Translations under genes and position numbers: made by a program
NCBI GenBank assembly: GCA_963841705.1
Contig: CAWJDY010000040.1
Coordinates: forward strand, 1-64,000
Reading direction: 5' to 3'
Length of the DNA stretch: 64,000 bases
Source: VAZQ01 sp963841705
GTDB lineage: Bacteria > Pseudomonadota > Alphaproteobacteria > Rhizobiales > Xanthobacteraceae
In this document: positions 51,129 to 59,498 of the stretch, in pieces
Position numbering within the stretch: position 1 is the first letter of the stretch
Layout of the letters: the number at the start of each line of letters is the position of its first letter
The notes under the pieces: model-generated
Told to the model about the DNA's origin: nothing
Seen by the model: the letters and a program-made list of their open reading frames with translations, nothing else
Databases searched by the model: none

Positions 51129-53102
51129 GTGTTTTCAGCACGCCAATTTGCTCATGCCGCGACGGCATCGTTGCTGATCGCGGGTGGATTTGTCGTTTCG
51201 TTTCTCTCCGCCGTGCACGCGCGGGCCGAAGGTTTGTCGAGCATCTGCCAAGACGCAGCCAGGGTCGCGGTCCTGCCGGCGCCGATCGCGCCGTGGAAGG
51301 GCGCCCCCTTGCGCGTCCTTTTCGCCTCGGACAAGCCGCTCGAGGGCGAGCTTTCTCTGATCGCGCCCGATGGAAGCATCGCGGCCAAATCGCGCGACCG
51401 CAATGGGGGGCCGCCATATTTCTGGTTCGCCGAGGTCGCGGCGCCGGCCGCGGGAACATGGCGCGCGACCCTCGCGCTCGAGCGCGTGCCGGTCGAGTGC
51501 CCCACGATCACGCGGGAAATCGCGGTGAGTGTCCAGAAGCCGCCGCCGCTGCACGCCACCGCGGGGAGCATCTGGCCACTGCGCAATACATGGAGCCGCG
51601 CGACGGAGGATTTGTATTCCGCGTGGATCGCGAAGCTGTTCGACGCGCCGCTCGATGCGGAGCTGTCGTGGCGGGCGCTGCATGAAGTGCTGCGCGATCG
51701 ATCGCGCAATGTCTTGTTCAACTATTTGGGCCTCGGCGAAGATGAGATGGGACTCGCCCTTCGCCCCGACTGCGCCAAGCTTCCGTATCTTCTGCGCGCC
51801 TATTTTGCATTCAAGATGGGGCTGCCGTTCGGCTACTCGAAGTGCTGGCGCGGCGGCCACGGCAGCCCGCCGAAGTGCTACCAATGGTTCAATATTCAGA
51901 ATCCCGAGGAACCTCGTCCCTCCTCGGCGCCGGAACAGAGTACCGCGCCCGTCACGGCCATCTCCACCCTGGGGCAGATGTTTTCCCGGCCAGTCGCGCC
52001 TTCAGCGAACGGGCCTGCGGCGAGCCCACCACTGGGTCTGGCGGCGTCATTCGCTCATTATTGGCCAATCGCCGCTGCCGGCGTCCAATCGGGAAACGGG
52101 CGGACGCTGGCGAGCGACAGCAACACCGATTTTTATCCCGTGCCGCTCACGCAAGAGGCGCTGCGTCCGGGAACCATCTACGCCGACCCTTACGGGCACA
52201 TTCTAATGCTTGTCCGGCGTGTGTCGGGATCGGGCGGTGCGCCGGGCGTCTTCCTCGCCGCCGACGCGGAGCCAGACGGAACGGTCGCGCGCAAGCGATT
52301 TTGGCGCGGCAATTTCCTGTTCGCACAGTACCCTGGGCTCGAGAGTCCGGGCTTCAAGCGCTTCCGGCCGATCGTACGCGAGAAAAACGGCACCTTGCGG
52401 CGGCTGAGCAACAGCGAAATCGCCAAAGATCCGCAGTACGGCGATTTTTCGCTCGAACAGTCGCAGCTCGAAGTCGAGGATTTCTATGATCGTATGGATG
52501 ACGTGATGTCGCCCGAGCGGCTGGACCCTCGGCGCGCGATGGAGGACGCGATCGCGTCGCTCGACGAGCAGGTGAAGCTGCGCGTCACGGCGGTTGAAAA
52601 CGGACGAAAGTTCCAAAACAGCGGGCATGGCGAGGTCGGGATGCCGAACGGCCCATCGATCTTTCAGACCAGCGGTGCGTGGGAGGATTACTCTACTCCG
52701 GCGCGCGATTTTCGCCTGCTGATCGCGATCGATGTGGTGCGCGGATTTCCCGACCGCGTCGCCCGTCGGCCCGAGCGCTACGCAATGCCGGCAGGCAAGA
52801 GCATGGCGGAGGTGAAGGCCGAATTACAAAACGTGCTCGCGTCGCAGTTTGCAGCGCGCAGGTTTTCATATACACGCAGCGACGGCTCCTTCTGGACGCT
52901 CACGCTCAAGGACGTTGGTGACCGCGCGGCCGATCTTGAGACGGGATACAACCCGAATGACTGCGTCGAGGTGCGGTGGGGTGCTCCCGCAAACAGCGAG
53001 GAGGCATCGACCTGCCAGGGCCATGCGCCGGAGACGCAGCGCGCGAAAATGATGGAGTATCGCAACTGGTTCCACGAGCTGCACTGGCCGCACGCGGGTT
53101 AG
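51129..53102 (+). CDS. large exported protein with NlpC/P60-like core
   Basis: 657 residues from GTG 51129, chosen for its ribosome site; TTG 51099 would add ten. N-terminal export signal (ATASLLIAGGFVVSFLSAVHA). Residues about 215-240 read RPDCAKLPYLLRAYFAFKMG, like the catalytic-Cys helix of NlpC/P60 peptidases (DCxxLxxY), and about 347-362 read PGTIYADPYGHILMLVRRV, like the His strand. The third polar residue is not certain. The remainder is unlike anything I can name, so this may be a wall-modifying or other hydrolase. No partner genes; intact in a decayed region. Confidence 0.65.
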   Translation: MFSARQFAHAATASLLIAGGFVVSFLSAVHARAEGLSSICQDAARVAVLPAPIAPWKGAPLRVLFASDKPLEGELSLIAPDGSIAAKSRDRNGGPPYFWFAEVAAPAAGTWRATLALERVPVECPTITREIAVSVQKPPPLHATAGSIWPLRNTWSRATEDLYSAWIAKLFDAPLDAELSWRALHEVLRDRSRNVLFNYLGLGEDEMGLALRPDCAKLPYLLRAYFAFKMGLPFGYSKCWRGGHGSPPKCYQWFNIQNPEEPRPSSAPEQSTAPVTAISTLGQMFSRPVAPSANGPAASPPLGLAASFAHYWPIAAAGVQSGNGRTLASDSNTDFYPVPLTQEALRPGTIYADPYGHILMLVRRVSGSGGAPGVFLAADAEPDGTVARKRFWRGNFLFAQYPGLESPGFKRFRPIVREKNGTLRRLSNSEIAKDPQYGDFSLEQSQLEVEDFYDRMDDVMSPERLDPRRAMEDAIASLDEQVKLRVTAVENGRKFQNSGHGEVGMPNGPSIFQTSGAWEDYSTPARDFRLLIAIDVVRGFPDRVARRPERYAMPAGKSMAEVKAELQNVLASQFAARRFSYTRSDGSFWTLTLKDVGDRAADLETGYNPNDCVEVRWGAPANSEEASTCQGHAPETQRAKMMEYRNWFHELHWPHAG

Positions 53103-53760
53103 ATCGGCTAGTGCGAGCCAACAGACAACGTTGCAATGTCCGCGCGCGTATCATCTAGCCAGACCCAAACGTTCGGGCTAACGCCTGACCGGATGGACAG
53201 CATGGATTTTCAATCAGATGCGGCTCAACTTCAGCTTAAGGTCCCGTTTGATGTAATTCTCGATGAACCCCGGCAGCAATCCTGCGCTTACCATCTGCTC
53301 GAACGGCTCGCAGTAGCGCGGATCTGGCGCGTCAGTTAGGAGGACGATGCTCCACAGGTTCAAAGGCGCCTGCGGGCACACCTTCGCGACGGCGCGCCCT
53401 TGGCGGTCGAGCAGAAGCCCGAGCCCGCGATGGCCCGGAATCCGATGCCGTGGTGGGCTCGACGGGCTAGTCCCGCAACATGCTGGCAATTTGGGCAGCC
53501 TCGAACGAGCGTCCTGTCTCGTGGCACATGGTACGCTTTGGCTCTAAAGCGTTCACAATTAATCCGAGGAATAGAACAAGGCCGACGAAGGTCGGGGGGC
53601 GCCAGTCCTTGATTTGGATAGCTGCGGGCACACGGATTCGTCGCGAGAGGAACTCTAAAGGTTCAAACCGGGGGCGGCGGGCAGCGGGCCTGCTTTAATC
53701 GCCCGTCAACCTTCCCGGCGCACCGTTGGCAACAGTCATGAACGCAGCGGACGCAGCACG
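53103..53760. other. 658-bp region with one doubtful fragment
   Basis: On the minus strand, 53370-53214 reads IVLLTDAPDPRYCEPFEQMV then SAGLLPGFIENYIKRD to a stop; this looks like the tail of a lost protein but I do not know which. Nothing else is gene-like. The last 30 bp lead to the small gene at 53761. Confidence 0.4.
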
Positions 53761-54003
53761 ATGAGCTTCGATGCAACGCAGCGAGGTGCAGCACCGGATG
53801 ATGTGGCCTGGCTAGCCGAACTCAACGCCCGCGCAACCTTGACCCAGCAGCGGCTCGCCGAGCTGAAGACAATGCTCGATGAGATGCGCATGGAGCGGGA
53901 CGCCTGGCGCGACCAGGCGCTACGGTTGGCGTTGCCGGCCCCCGGCACCCTCGATCACATTGTGGCGGTGGCTGCGCTCAACCGGGTGAGCGCCGATGGG
54001 TGA
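53761..54003 (+). CDS. small coiled-coil protein
   Basis: 80 residues; residues 20-50 (RATLTQQRLAELKTMLDEM, then RMERDAWRDQAL) form a regular helix suited to a coiled coil. The end (DHIVAVAALNRVSADG) is unlike a membrane segment. I recall short proteins with AELK...RDAWRDQA in rhizobial mobile regions, function unknown. Its stop overlaps the next start (ATGGGTGA). Confidence 0.6.
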   Translation: MSFDATQRGAAPDDVAWLAELNARATLTQQRLAELKTMLDEMRMERDAWRDQALRLALPAPGTLDHIVAVAALNRVSADG

Positions 54004-54217
54004 CGCCAGTGCGGGCTTCATTGTGATGCTGGCCGGCGTGGCAATGACATTGATCGGCATTTTCTTTTGGGAACGGGCGTCCATGGCCCTATCCTCTTGG
54101 GAACCCACATGGGTCACGCTGGCCGCTGTGGGTCTGCTGGTCGCACTCCCCGGAATGATAGTTTTCGTCCTTTCAGTCGGGGAATCTGGCCGTCATGGCC
54201 AGGACGGACCGCCCTGA
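53996..54217 (+). CDS. small two-helix membrane protein
   Basis: 73 residues with two hydrophobic helices (FIVMLAGVAMTLIGIFFW and LAAVGLLVALPGMIVFVL). Its ATG at 53996 lies inside the end of the coiled-coil gene, so the two are translationally coupled and may act together. No family recognised. Confidence 0.55.
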   Translation: MGDASAGFIVMLAGVAMTLIGIFFWERASMALSSWEPTWVTLAAVGLLVALPGMIVFVLSVGESGRHGQDGPP

Positions 54218-54308
54218 CCGCAGGGCAATCGGGTGAAGGAAGTGCGTGACAAACGGCTGAAGTGCTGAATCTGTCGTGATCCTCTGAGTCGTTTGGCGGA
54301 GGATCGCA

Positions 54309-54902
54309 ATGGAAGCGGCTGCGGCGGAATTTGCCGTGCTCACACCTTACGTGGCGGGCTTGCCTGCCAAGCAGATGGAGCTTGCGCGGGAGGTGGTGCC
54401 CGGCGCAGTCCACATCGGAGTACTTGCGAACTCAAGCGATCCGAAATCACCGCCGCAGTTGCAAGAGCTGGAGACTGCGGGGCAGGAATTGGGAGTGAAG
54501 GTCGCTGTCGCCGATGTGCGCACACCCAATGACCTCGACGGTGCATTTGAAGTGCTGGCTCATCAACATATCAATGTGCTGATCGTACTCCAGACCGTGG
54601 TGCTGCTTACCGAGCGTCGCAGAATCGCGGCGCTGACCGCGGCGACGCGGCTCCCCGCCATTTACGGATACCGGGAACACGTCGATGACGGCGGGCTGAT
54701 TAGCTACGGGGTCGATCTTCGGGCATGCTTCCGGCGCGGTGCATATTACGTGCAGAAGATTTTGAGTGGCGTCGCGCCCGGTGATCTGCCGGTCGAGTTT
54801 CCAACCAAGCTGGAGTTGGTAGTCAATCTCAAGACCGCCAAGGCGCTCGGCCTCGAAATGCCGCTGCAGCTCCAACAGCGCGCCGACGAGGTGATTGAAT
54901 AG
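54309..54902 (+). pseudogene. fragment of PF04392-type ABC binding protein (copy 3, largest)
   Basis: 197 residues covering the last two thirds of the family: GLPAKQMELAREVVPGAVHI, IAALTAATRLPAIYGYREHV, DDGGLISYGVDLRACFRRGA and the end LQLQQRADEVIE. The signal peptide and first lobe are missing, so it cannot be exported. ATG 54309 lies inside former coding sequence. The two shorter fragments at 38895 and 48877 carry the same tail. Confidence 0.7.
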
Positions 54903-55283
54903 CTACGCCGTTTGCTGCGATTGCTCACAGCCGCTTTTGGCACATCACGTCGTTCGCTGCGGTGCGCAAAATTCGGACGCTATAGAAGCATGAGCGGACA
55001 TAAGCTTGCGGCCTTCCGCTTGCGCACATGGCCGACAAATGGAGCGGCTGAAATGATCCGGCTTGGCTTCCTTCACTATATCCGCGACTTGTGGCGGGTG
55101 CACGTGCTCGGCCTCCCGCCATACGGGCGCGGTGTTTGGTGGAGGCATCAAGGCGCGCTCCGTATGGCGGGGTAGTTCTTCCGCCGGCGCGGCGGTCGAA
55201 AATTTTCAAACTCGGCGCGAACAGGTTTCATTTACGGATCCGCCGCCTACCCTGCGACTGCGGTCTGGCGGCGGGTCATAGTG
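54903..55283. other. 381-bp region, no gene supported
   Basis: Small frames only. The stretch CACTATATCCGCGACTTGTGG and the following have no protein resemblance I can name. Ends at the stop of the broken acetyltransferase gene. Confidence 0.45.
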
Positions 55284-55790
55284 TCAGCTCTCAAGCAGTT
55301 TCATTCCTGTGGCAACCGGCAGCCACAGGCTTTGCGGACGGCTGGCAAACGACAGGAAGCCATGATGGCGGTAAAAATCGGCAGCCTGCTCGTCCTTGGC
55401 ATCCACGATCACAGCGAATACGGCGGCTTTCGAGCGGCAGGCCCATTCGATCGCGTCGAACAGCAGTGCGGCGCCCAATCCGCGGCCGCGATACTGCCGG
55501 TCGATGGCGAGGCGTCCGATCAGCGCGGCCGGAACGACCGGATAACGCGGCGGCCGTTTTGTCTCTGCTTCCGGCAGATCGGTGACCGGGACACCGGCCG
55601 CCGAGAATGTCTAGTAGCCGGCAATGATGCTGGTCTCAGCCGGGGAAGCGACAAAGCAATTCGCGATGTGGCGGCGCATGTCCTGGCTTGCCTGGGTCTG
55701 GATGTAACGGTCGAGAGCGTCCACACCGCAGGAGAAGGCCAGCCGGTCGGGATGAGCCGAAAGCGGCGCAATGCCGAACGCGACGCTCAC
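55284..55790 (-). pseudogene. TacT-like GNAT acetyltransferase toxin with internal stop
   Basis: One frame runs from GTG 55790 (SVAFGIAPLSAHPDRLAF) to 55284 but for a TAG at 55613-55611 where the family expects Tyr or Thr (IIAGY then stop then TFSAAG). After it the acetyl-CoA site is intact: RLAIDRQYRGRGLGAALLFD and the end FYRHHGFLSFASRPQSLWLP. The family acetylates aminoacyl-tRNA to stop translation. The nonsense codon leaves two useless halves unless read through. GTGA overlap with the antitoxin stop. Confidence 0.8.
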
Positions 55791-56072
55791 TGTTGGTCGG
55801 GGACAAGCCGGCGGTGCAGGTCTCGCGCGGCGCAGCGCGGGCGCCGGTTCGGGAGGATTGGCAATGCTCTGGGCGAAGGCGCGTTGGTCTTCGATGGACA
55901 GGCGGATGATTTGACTCTCGGCAATAGCTTTCTGCGCCGCCTCGTGCGCGGCCGCGACCACGAAGTCACTGACGCTGCGGCCTTGAATCTCCGCGGCGCG
56001 CTTCACCATCGCCAGCGCATCGGGAGAGACGCGGGCCTCAAGCCGGGTGGAGCGGGTTGAATTCTCTGCCAT
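55787..56072 (-). pseudogene. TacA-like DUF1778 antitoxin with frameshift
   Basis: Ribbon-helix-helix start (STRSTRLEARVSPDALAMVK) and helix AAHEAAQKAIAESQIIRLSI are normal. After PALRRA the frame slips: the family-like tail DLHRRLVPDQQ lies in another frame and ends at TGA 55789-55787, which overlaps the toxin GTG. The span of 286 nt is one more than a multiple of three. As it stands, the antitoxin frame runs on into the toxin frame and stops at its TAG. DNA-binding half appears intact. Confidence 0.8.
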
Positions 56073-56142
56073 TTTTCTTCCTTTCTCCCAATGCGCGGTA
56101 TTTCACCGGACAGCAACTCGTGTGCTCCCCGGCACAAATTTT

Positions 56143-56166
56143 GCTTGATATCTTGCTTGATATCTT
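56143..56166. repeat. tandem 12-bp repeat upstream of tacA-like gene
   Basis: GCTTGATATCTT twice without gap, 71 bp before the tacA-like start. Each unit holds the palindrome GATATC. Tandem operator sites are usual for DUF1778 antitoxins, which repress their own operon. Confidence 0.5.
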
Positions 56167-56193
56167 GACATTGTAACAAAAATCTGCTATGAG
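56165..56193 (+). promoter_or_regulatory. sigma-70-like promoter
   Basis: TTGACA, 17 bp, TATGAG: perfect -35 box, ideal spacing, -10 with four matches to TATAAT. Directed to the right, toward the DUF5681-like remnants, and overlapping the 12-bp repeats by 2 bp. Confidence 0.5.
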
Positions 56194-56212
56194 TCGCTAA
56201 TCTTAGAAAGCT

Positions 56213-56970
56213 GTGAGAGAAGCCCGGCCCGGACTCCCGCGCGCCGGGCTTTTTGTTGGGCCAAACTCCTGCCCACGCATAAGAACGAGCCCCTGTTTTG
56301 CGAGATGCCGCCGCTTGCTAAAGGCCGCCGATGCCGTCGCTGCCATCGCCGGCTTCGCATCCGCTGCGCTCGCCGGCGAGGTCACGGCGGACGAGGCTGC
56401 CAAGCTCATTTCAGTCATAAATCGCTGGTCATTTCCCTGTTATTTCCTGTTTTTCCCTGTTCCTGATCCTGCCATTTCGGCGTATGTCCTTGGTAGTGCT
56501 AACTTTTTTGCAGGTTTTCGCTGTCGCCCGCCCCCCTTTACAGGGATTTGCAGGCAACGTACCGGCCGGCCGCGCGCGTCGCGCAATCGCCCAAGCGTCC
56601 TCGTCCACGGGGTAAGGGAAGGCAAGGCCCAGGAACGTCGCGCACACAGTCATTGCGATGGCCGAAGCCGGCAACGTCGCCGCGCTGCGCATGTGTCTGG
56701 GACCGCATCGCGCCGAAGCACAAATACGATGCCGGCAGCTGCGAGCTTCCGCCGCTGCACAGTCCTGCGGATACGGTGAAAGCGATGGCCGCGATTGCGG
56801 CGGCGGTGACGGCGGGCGATCTTGCGCCCAGAGGCCGTGAGCCTCGCCAAGATGGTCGAGACCTACCTTCACGCGCTGCAGGCCCAATAGCTTCGACGAG
56901 CGGCTGGCCGAGGTGGAAAGGGGTGGCAGCGAACAATGCTGACAGGGGTCGTTCCGCCGAAGGTACTATG
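56213..56970 (+). pseudogene. frameshifted remnants of DUF5681-like gene(s)
   Basis: Pieces in different frames: LLKAADAVAAIAGFASAALA then GEVTADEAAKLISVI (about 56310-56420), VIAMAEAGNVAALRMCL (about 56648-56700), DRIAPKHKYDAG (56705-56740), then VKAMAAIAAAVTAGDLAP and AVSLAKMVETYLHALQAQ (to 56890). These match the C-terminal half of DUF5681-type proteins seen near phage terminases; the first piece looks like the tail of a second copy. Several frame changes make it non-functional. Confidence 0.55.
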
Positions 56971-57206
56971 CCACCCACTCAACCCAGGGATGAAAAATCA
57001 TTGTAGATTTATTGTTGTTTACAATGAGTCCCAAACCGCTCGCGCTTTGGTTGCGGCCGCTGCAAAGCCAAGCCCACCAAGGTCCGCGGTTTAAAACCTG
57101 TCCCATGCGCGGGTCTGCTATGTTTCGGTCAGCTCGTCCCGATGTAGAACCGGTATACTGCGATGTACAAGAGAAGGGGGGCCAAAGCATCTGAAAGGTA
57201 CGATCC

Positions 57207-57428
57207 ATGAGGGGATCATCCGTCGTTCGCTCCGACCGTGATATCCTGGGCGGCACCCCGGTGTTTGTTGGCACGCGCGTTCCGGTGCAAGCGCTGATCG
57301 ACTACATTGAAGGTGGTCACTCGCTGAATGAGTTTCTTGACGATTTCCCCACTGTCACGCGAGAGATTGCCGTAGCTGCGCTCGAGCAGGCAAAGGCCCA
57401 CCTGATCGCCGATGCGTGTGCTGCTTGA
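57207..57428 (+). CDS. DUF433-family antitoxin
   Basis: 73 residues. Short beta start (SDRDILGGTPVFVGTRVPVQ) and helices (LIDYIEGGHSLNEFLDDFPT) typical of DUF433, a VapB-type DNA-binding antitoxin group. The stop overlaps the toxin start by 17 bp, a usual layout. It would repress the operon and neutralise the PIN-like toxin. Confidence 0.85.
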   Translation: MRGSSVVRSDRDILGGTPVFVGTRVPVQALIDYIEGGHSLNEFLDDFPTVTREIAVAALEQAKAHLIADACAA

Positions 57429-57777
57429 CGAGTGCGTTCCACGTGCCCTGCGCAACGAGCTTCCTGGCCACTCAGTCAAAACCGTCGCCGAGGTAGGGTG
57501 GGCCGGCGCGAAAAACGGTGAATTGCTGCAACTGGCAGCAGGGCAGTTCGACCTTCTGCTCACCGTTGATCGTAATTTCGAATATCAGCAGAACTTCGCT
57601 GGACTTGCAGTCTATTCGAGCGGAATTCGTTGTAGTACCCAATCTTCCCAAAGAGTGGGTTCGCTGTCTCATCGAATGTTTGGGGGCACGCCAAAGTCCA
57701 GCGGCGGTGGGAGGTCGGGCGGTGGAATTTCTATTTTGATCTTCGACGGGTCGACCTGCGGCCCCGAGCCCTTGTAA
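57412..57777 (+). CDS. DUF5615 PIN-like toxin, altered C-terminus
   Basis: 121 residues from ATG 57412. The first 64 fit DUF5615: LLDECVPRALRNELPGHSVK, AGAKNGELLQLAAGQ, DLLLTVDRNFEYQQNFAG, with the acidic residues of the PIN-like site. After AGL the reading becomes unlike the family (AVYSSGIRCSTQSS) and the last 36 codons lie antisense to the end of the dctM-like gene. A frameshift or deletion near 57605 probably removed the natural end. Likely an RNase toxin by family; may be inactive. Confidence 0.65.
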   Translation: MRVLLDECVPRALRNELPGHSVKTVAEVGWAGAKNGELLQLAAGQFDLLLTVDRNFEYQQNFAGLAVYSSGIRCSTQSSQRVGSLSHRMFGGTPKSSGGGRSGGGISILIFDGSTCGPEPL

Positions 57778-59486
57778 TGCATCACGAGGATCGGGAGAGA
57801 GATGACGAGCGCGACCGCGAGGCATTGGATCAGCACGAATGGTACCGCTCCCCAATAGATCTCTGCCGTGGTGACCGGCGCCATTCGCTTGCCGGAGATG
57901 CGGTCCACGTACTCCTCACGCGGCGCGACCGAGCGCAGATAGAACAGCGCAAATCCGAAAGGCGGGTGCATGAATGATGTCTGCATATTGACGCCGAGCA
58001 TCACGCCCAACCAGATCAGGTCGATTCCCAGGTGGTCCGCCGCGGGTCCGAGCAGGGGGATCACGATGAAGGCGATCTCGAAAAAGTCGAGAAAGAAGGC
58101 GAGCACGAAAACGAACACGTTGACGAAGGCAAGGAATCCAATCTGGCCACCGGGTAGCGAGACCAGAAGCTCCTCTACCCATTTGTGACCGTCGACGCCG
58201 TAGAAGGTCAGCGAGAATACGCGCGCGCCGATCAGGATGAAAACCACGAACGACGACAGCTTGGCCGTCGTCTCGGCGGCTTGGCGCGTCAAGTCCCAGC
58301 TCAGGCGTCGCTTGGCAAGGGCGAGCAGCAGCGCGCCGCTTGCTCCCATTGCGCCACCTTCGGTCGGGGTGGCAACGCCTATGAAAATGGTGCCGAGCAC
58401 GAGAAAGATCAGCGCGAGCGGGGGCACCATCACGAACGTGACCTGCTCCGCCATGGCGGAGATGATACGAAAATCGGTCGCACGCTCGATCAGAGCGGCA
58501 CCCAGCGCGTAAGCCGCTCCCGCCGACATCGCCGCCAGCAGCAGCGCCCAGTTGTCATGATCGTGCGTGGCCAGGTAATGCCAGGCGGCGATGAGCAGCG
58601 CTAACAAGACGACCGTGACATAAATGAGCCGGGCGCCGAACAAGCGATGGAACATGGCTGAGAGGAATGACACCAGAACGCCGAGCGACATGGTCAGAAT
58701 TACGAAATCGGCACCCGCCCGTATGCTCGTCTGCCGCATCAGGTAATAGGCGACGATGCCCGAGAACAGCACCAGCACGCCCAGCTGCCAGACCCCGCGC
58801 GTGCCGTTGCGTTCGCGGAAGCCGATCGTCTCCGACGGCAACCCCGGTGCAAATTTCGGGAACAGCATCGTAACCAGCCATACATAGAGGGCATAAAGGC
58901 CCGTCAGCATCAGCCCGGGCAGGAAGGCGCCCTCATACATGTCGCCGACCGAGCGGCCGAGTTGATCGGCCATGACGATGAGCACCAGCGAGGGCGGAAT
59001 GATCTGTGCAAGCGTTCCGGATGCCGCGATCACGCCTGTTGTAACCCGCCGGTCGTAGCCGTAGCGCAGCATGATCGGCAGCGAGATGAGTCCCATCGAT
59101 ATCACCGAGGCTGCGACCACGCCGGTGGTGGCCGCCAACAGCGCGCCGACGAAGATCACCGCGTAGGCGAGACCGCCGCGTATCGTCCCGAACAGCTGAC
59201 CGATCGTGTCCAGCAGATCCTCCGCCATGCCGGAGCGCTCGAGAATCAGCCCCATGAACGTGAAGAACGGAATCGCGAGCAGAACGTCGTTGCTCATAAT
59301 CCCGTAGACGCGCTCCGGCAGCGCCTGCAAAAAGTCCGGGCGGAACAAGCCAAGCTCGATCCCGATCAGTGCGAATATCAGCCCGTTGGCCGCAAGCGAA
59401 AATGCGACCGGGTAACCCAACAGGAGAAATATGACGAGGGACGCGAACATGATGGGCGCCATGTGATGGATGAGCATGGCGGCCAT
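57669..59486 (-). CDS. TRAP transporter large permease (DctM type), enlarged
   Basis: 605 residues, longer than the common 430. N-terminal half: PVAFSLAANGLIFALIGIEL, IPFFTFMGLILERSGMAEDL and ISMGLISLPIMLRYGYDRRV. An added stretch of about 120 residues with several helices (about 225-350) comes before the second half with VATPTEGGAMGASGALLLAL and FFLDFFEIAFIVIPLLGP. This split form occurs in one group of TRAP carriers. It moves an organic anion with sodium. The small permease gene is 12 bp upstream. Confidence 0.9.
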   Translation of the reverse strand: MAAMLIHHMAPIMFASLVIFLLLGYPVAFSLAANGLIFALIGIELGLFRPDFLQALPERVYGIMSNDVLLAIPFFTFMGLILERSGMAEDLLDTIGQLFGTIRGGLAYAVIFVGALLAATTGVVAASVISMGLISLPIMLRYGYDRRVTTGVIAASGTLAQIIPPSLVLIVMADQLGRSVGDMYEGAFLPGLMLTGLYALYVWLVTMLFPKFAPGLPSETIGFRERNGTRGVWQLGVLVLFSGIVAYYLMRQTSIRAGADFVILTMSLGVLVSFLSAMFHRLFGARLIYVTVVLLALLIAAWHYLATHDHDNWALLLAAMSAGAAYALGAALIERATDFRIISAMAEQVTFVMVPPLALIFLVLGTIFIGVATPTEGGAMGASGALLLALAKRRLSWDLTRQAAETTAKLSSFVVFILIGARVFSLTFYGVDGHKWVEELLVSLPGGQIGFLAFVNVFVFVLAFFLDFFEIAFIVIPLLGPAADHLGIDLIWLGVMLGVNMQTSFMHPPFGFALFYLRSVAPREEYVDRISGKRMAPVTTAEIYWGAVPFVLIQCLAVALVISLPILVMHYKGSGPQVDPSKIKIEIPPPDLPPPLDFGVPPNIR

Positions 59487-59498
59487 GGCTGCGCCCGC

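Noticed and set aside
55281..56060. 259-residue plus-strand frame
   Set aside because: It lies opposite the TacA/TacT remnants, which match known families; this frame does not.
56429..56887. 152-residue minus-strand frame opposite the DUF5681 remnants
   Set aside because: No family pattern; it is the complement of better-supported pseudogene pieces.
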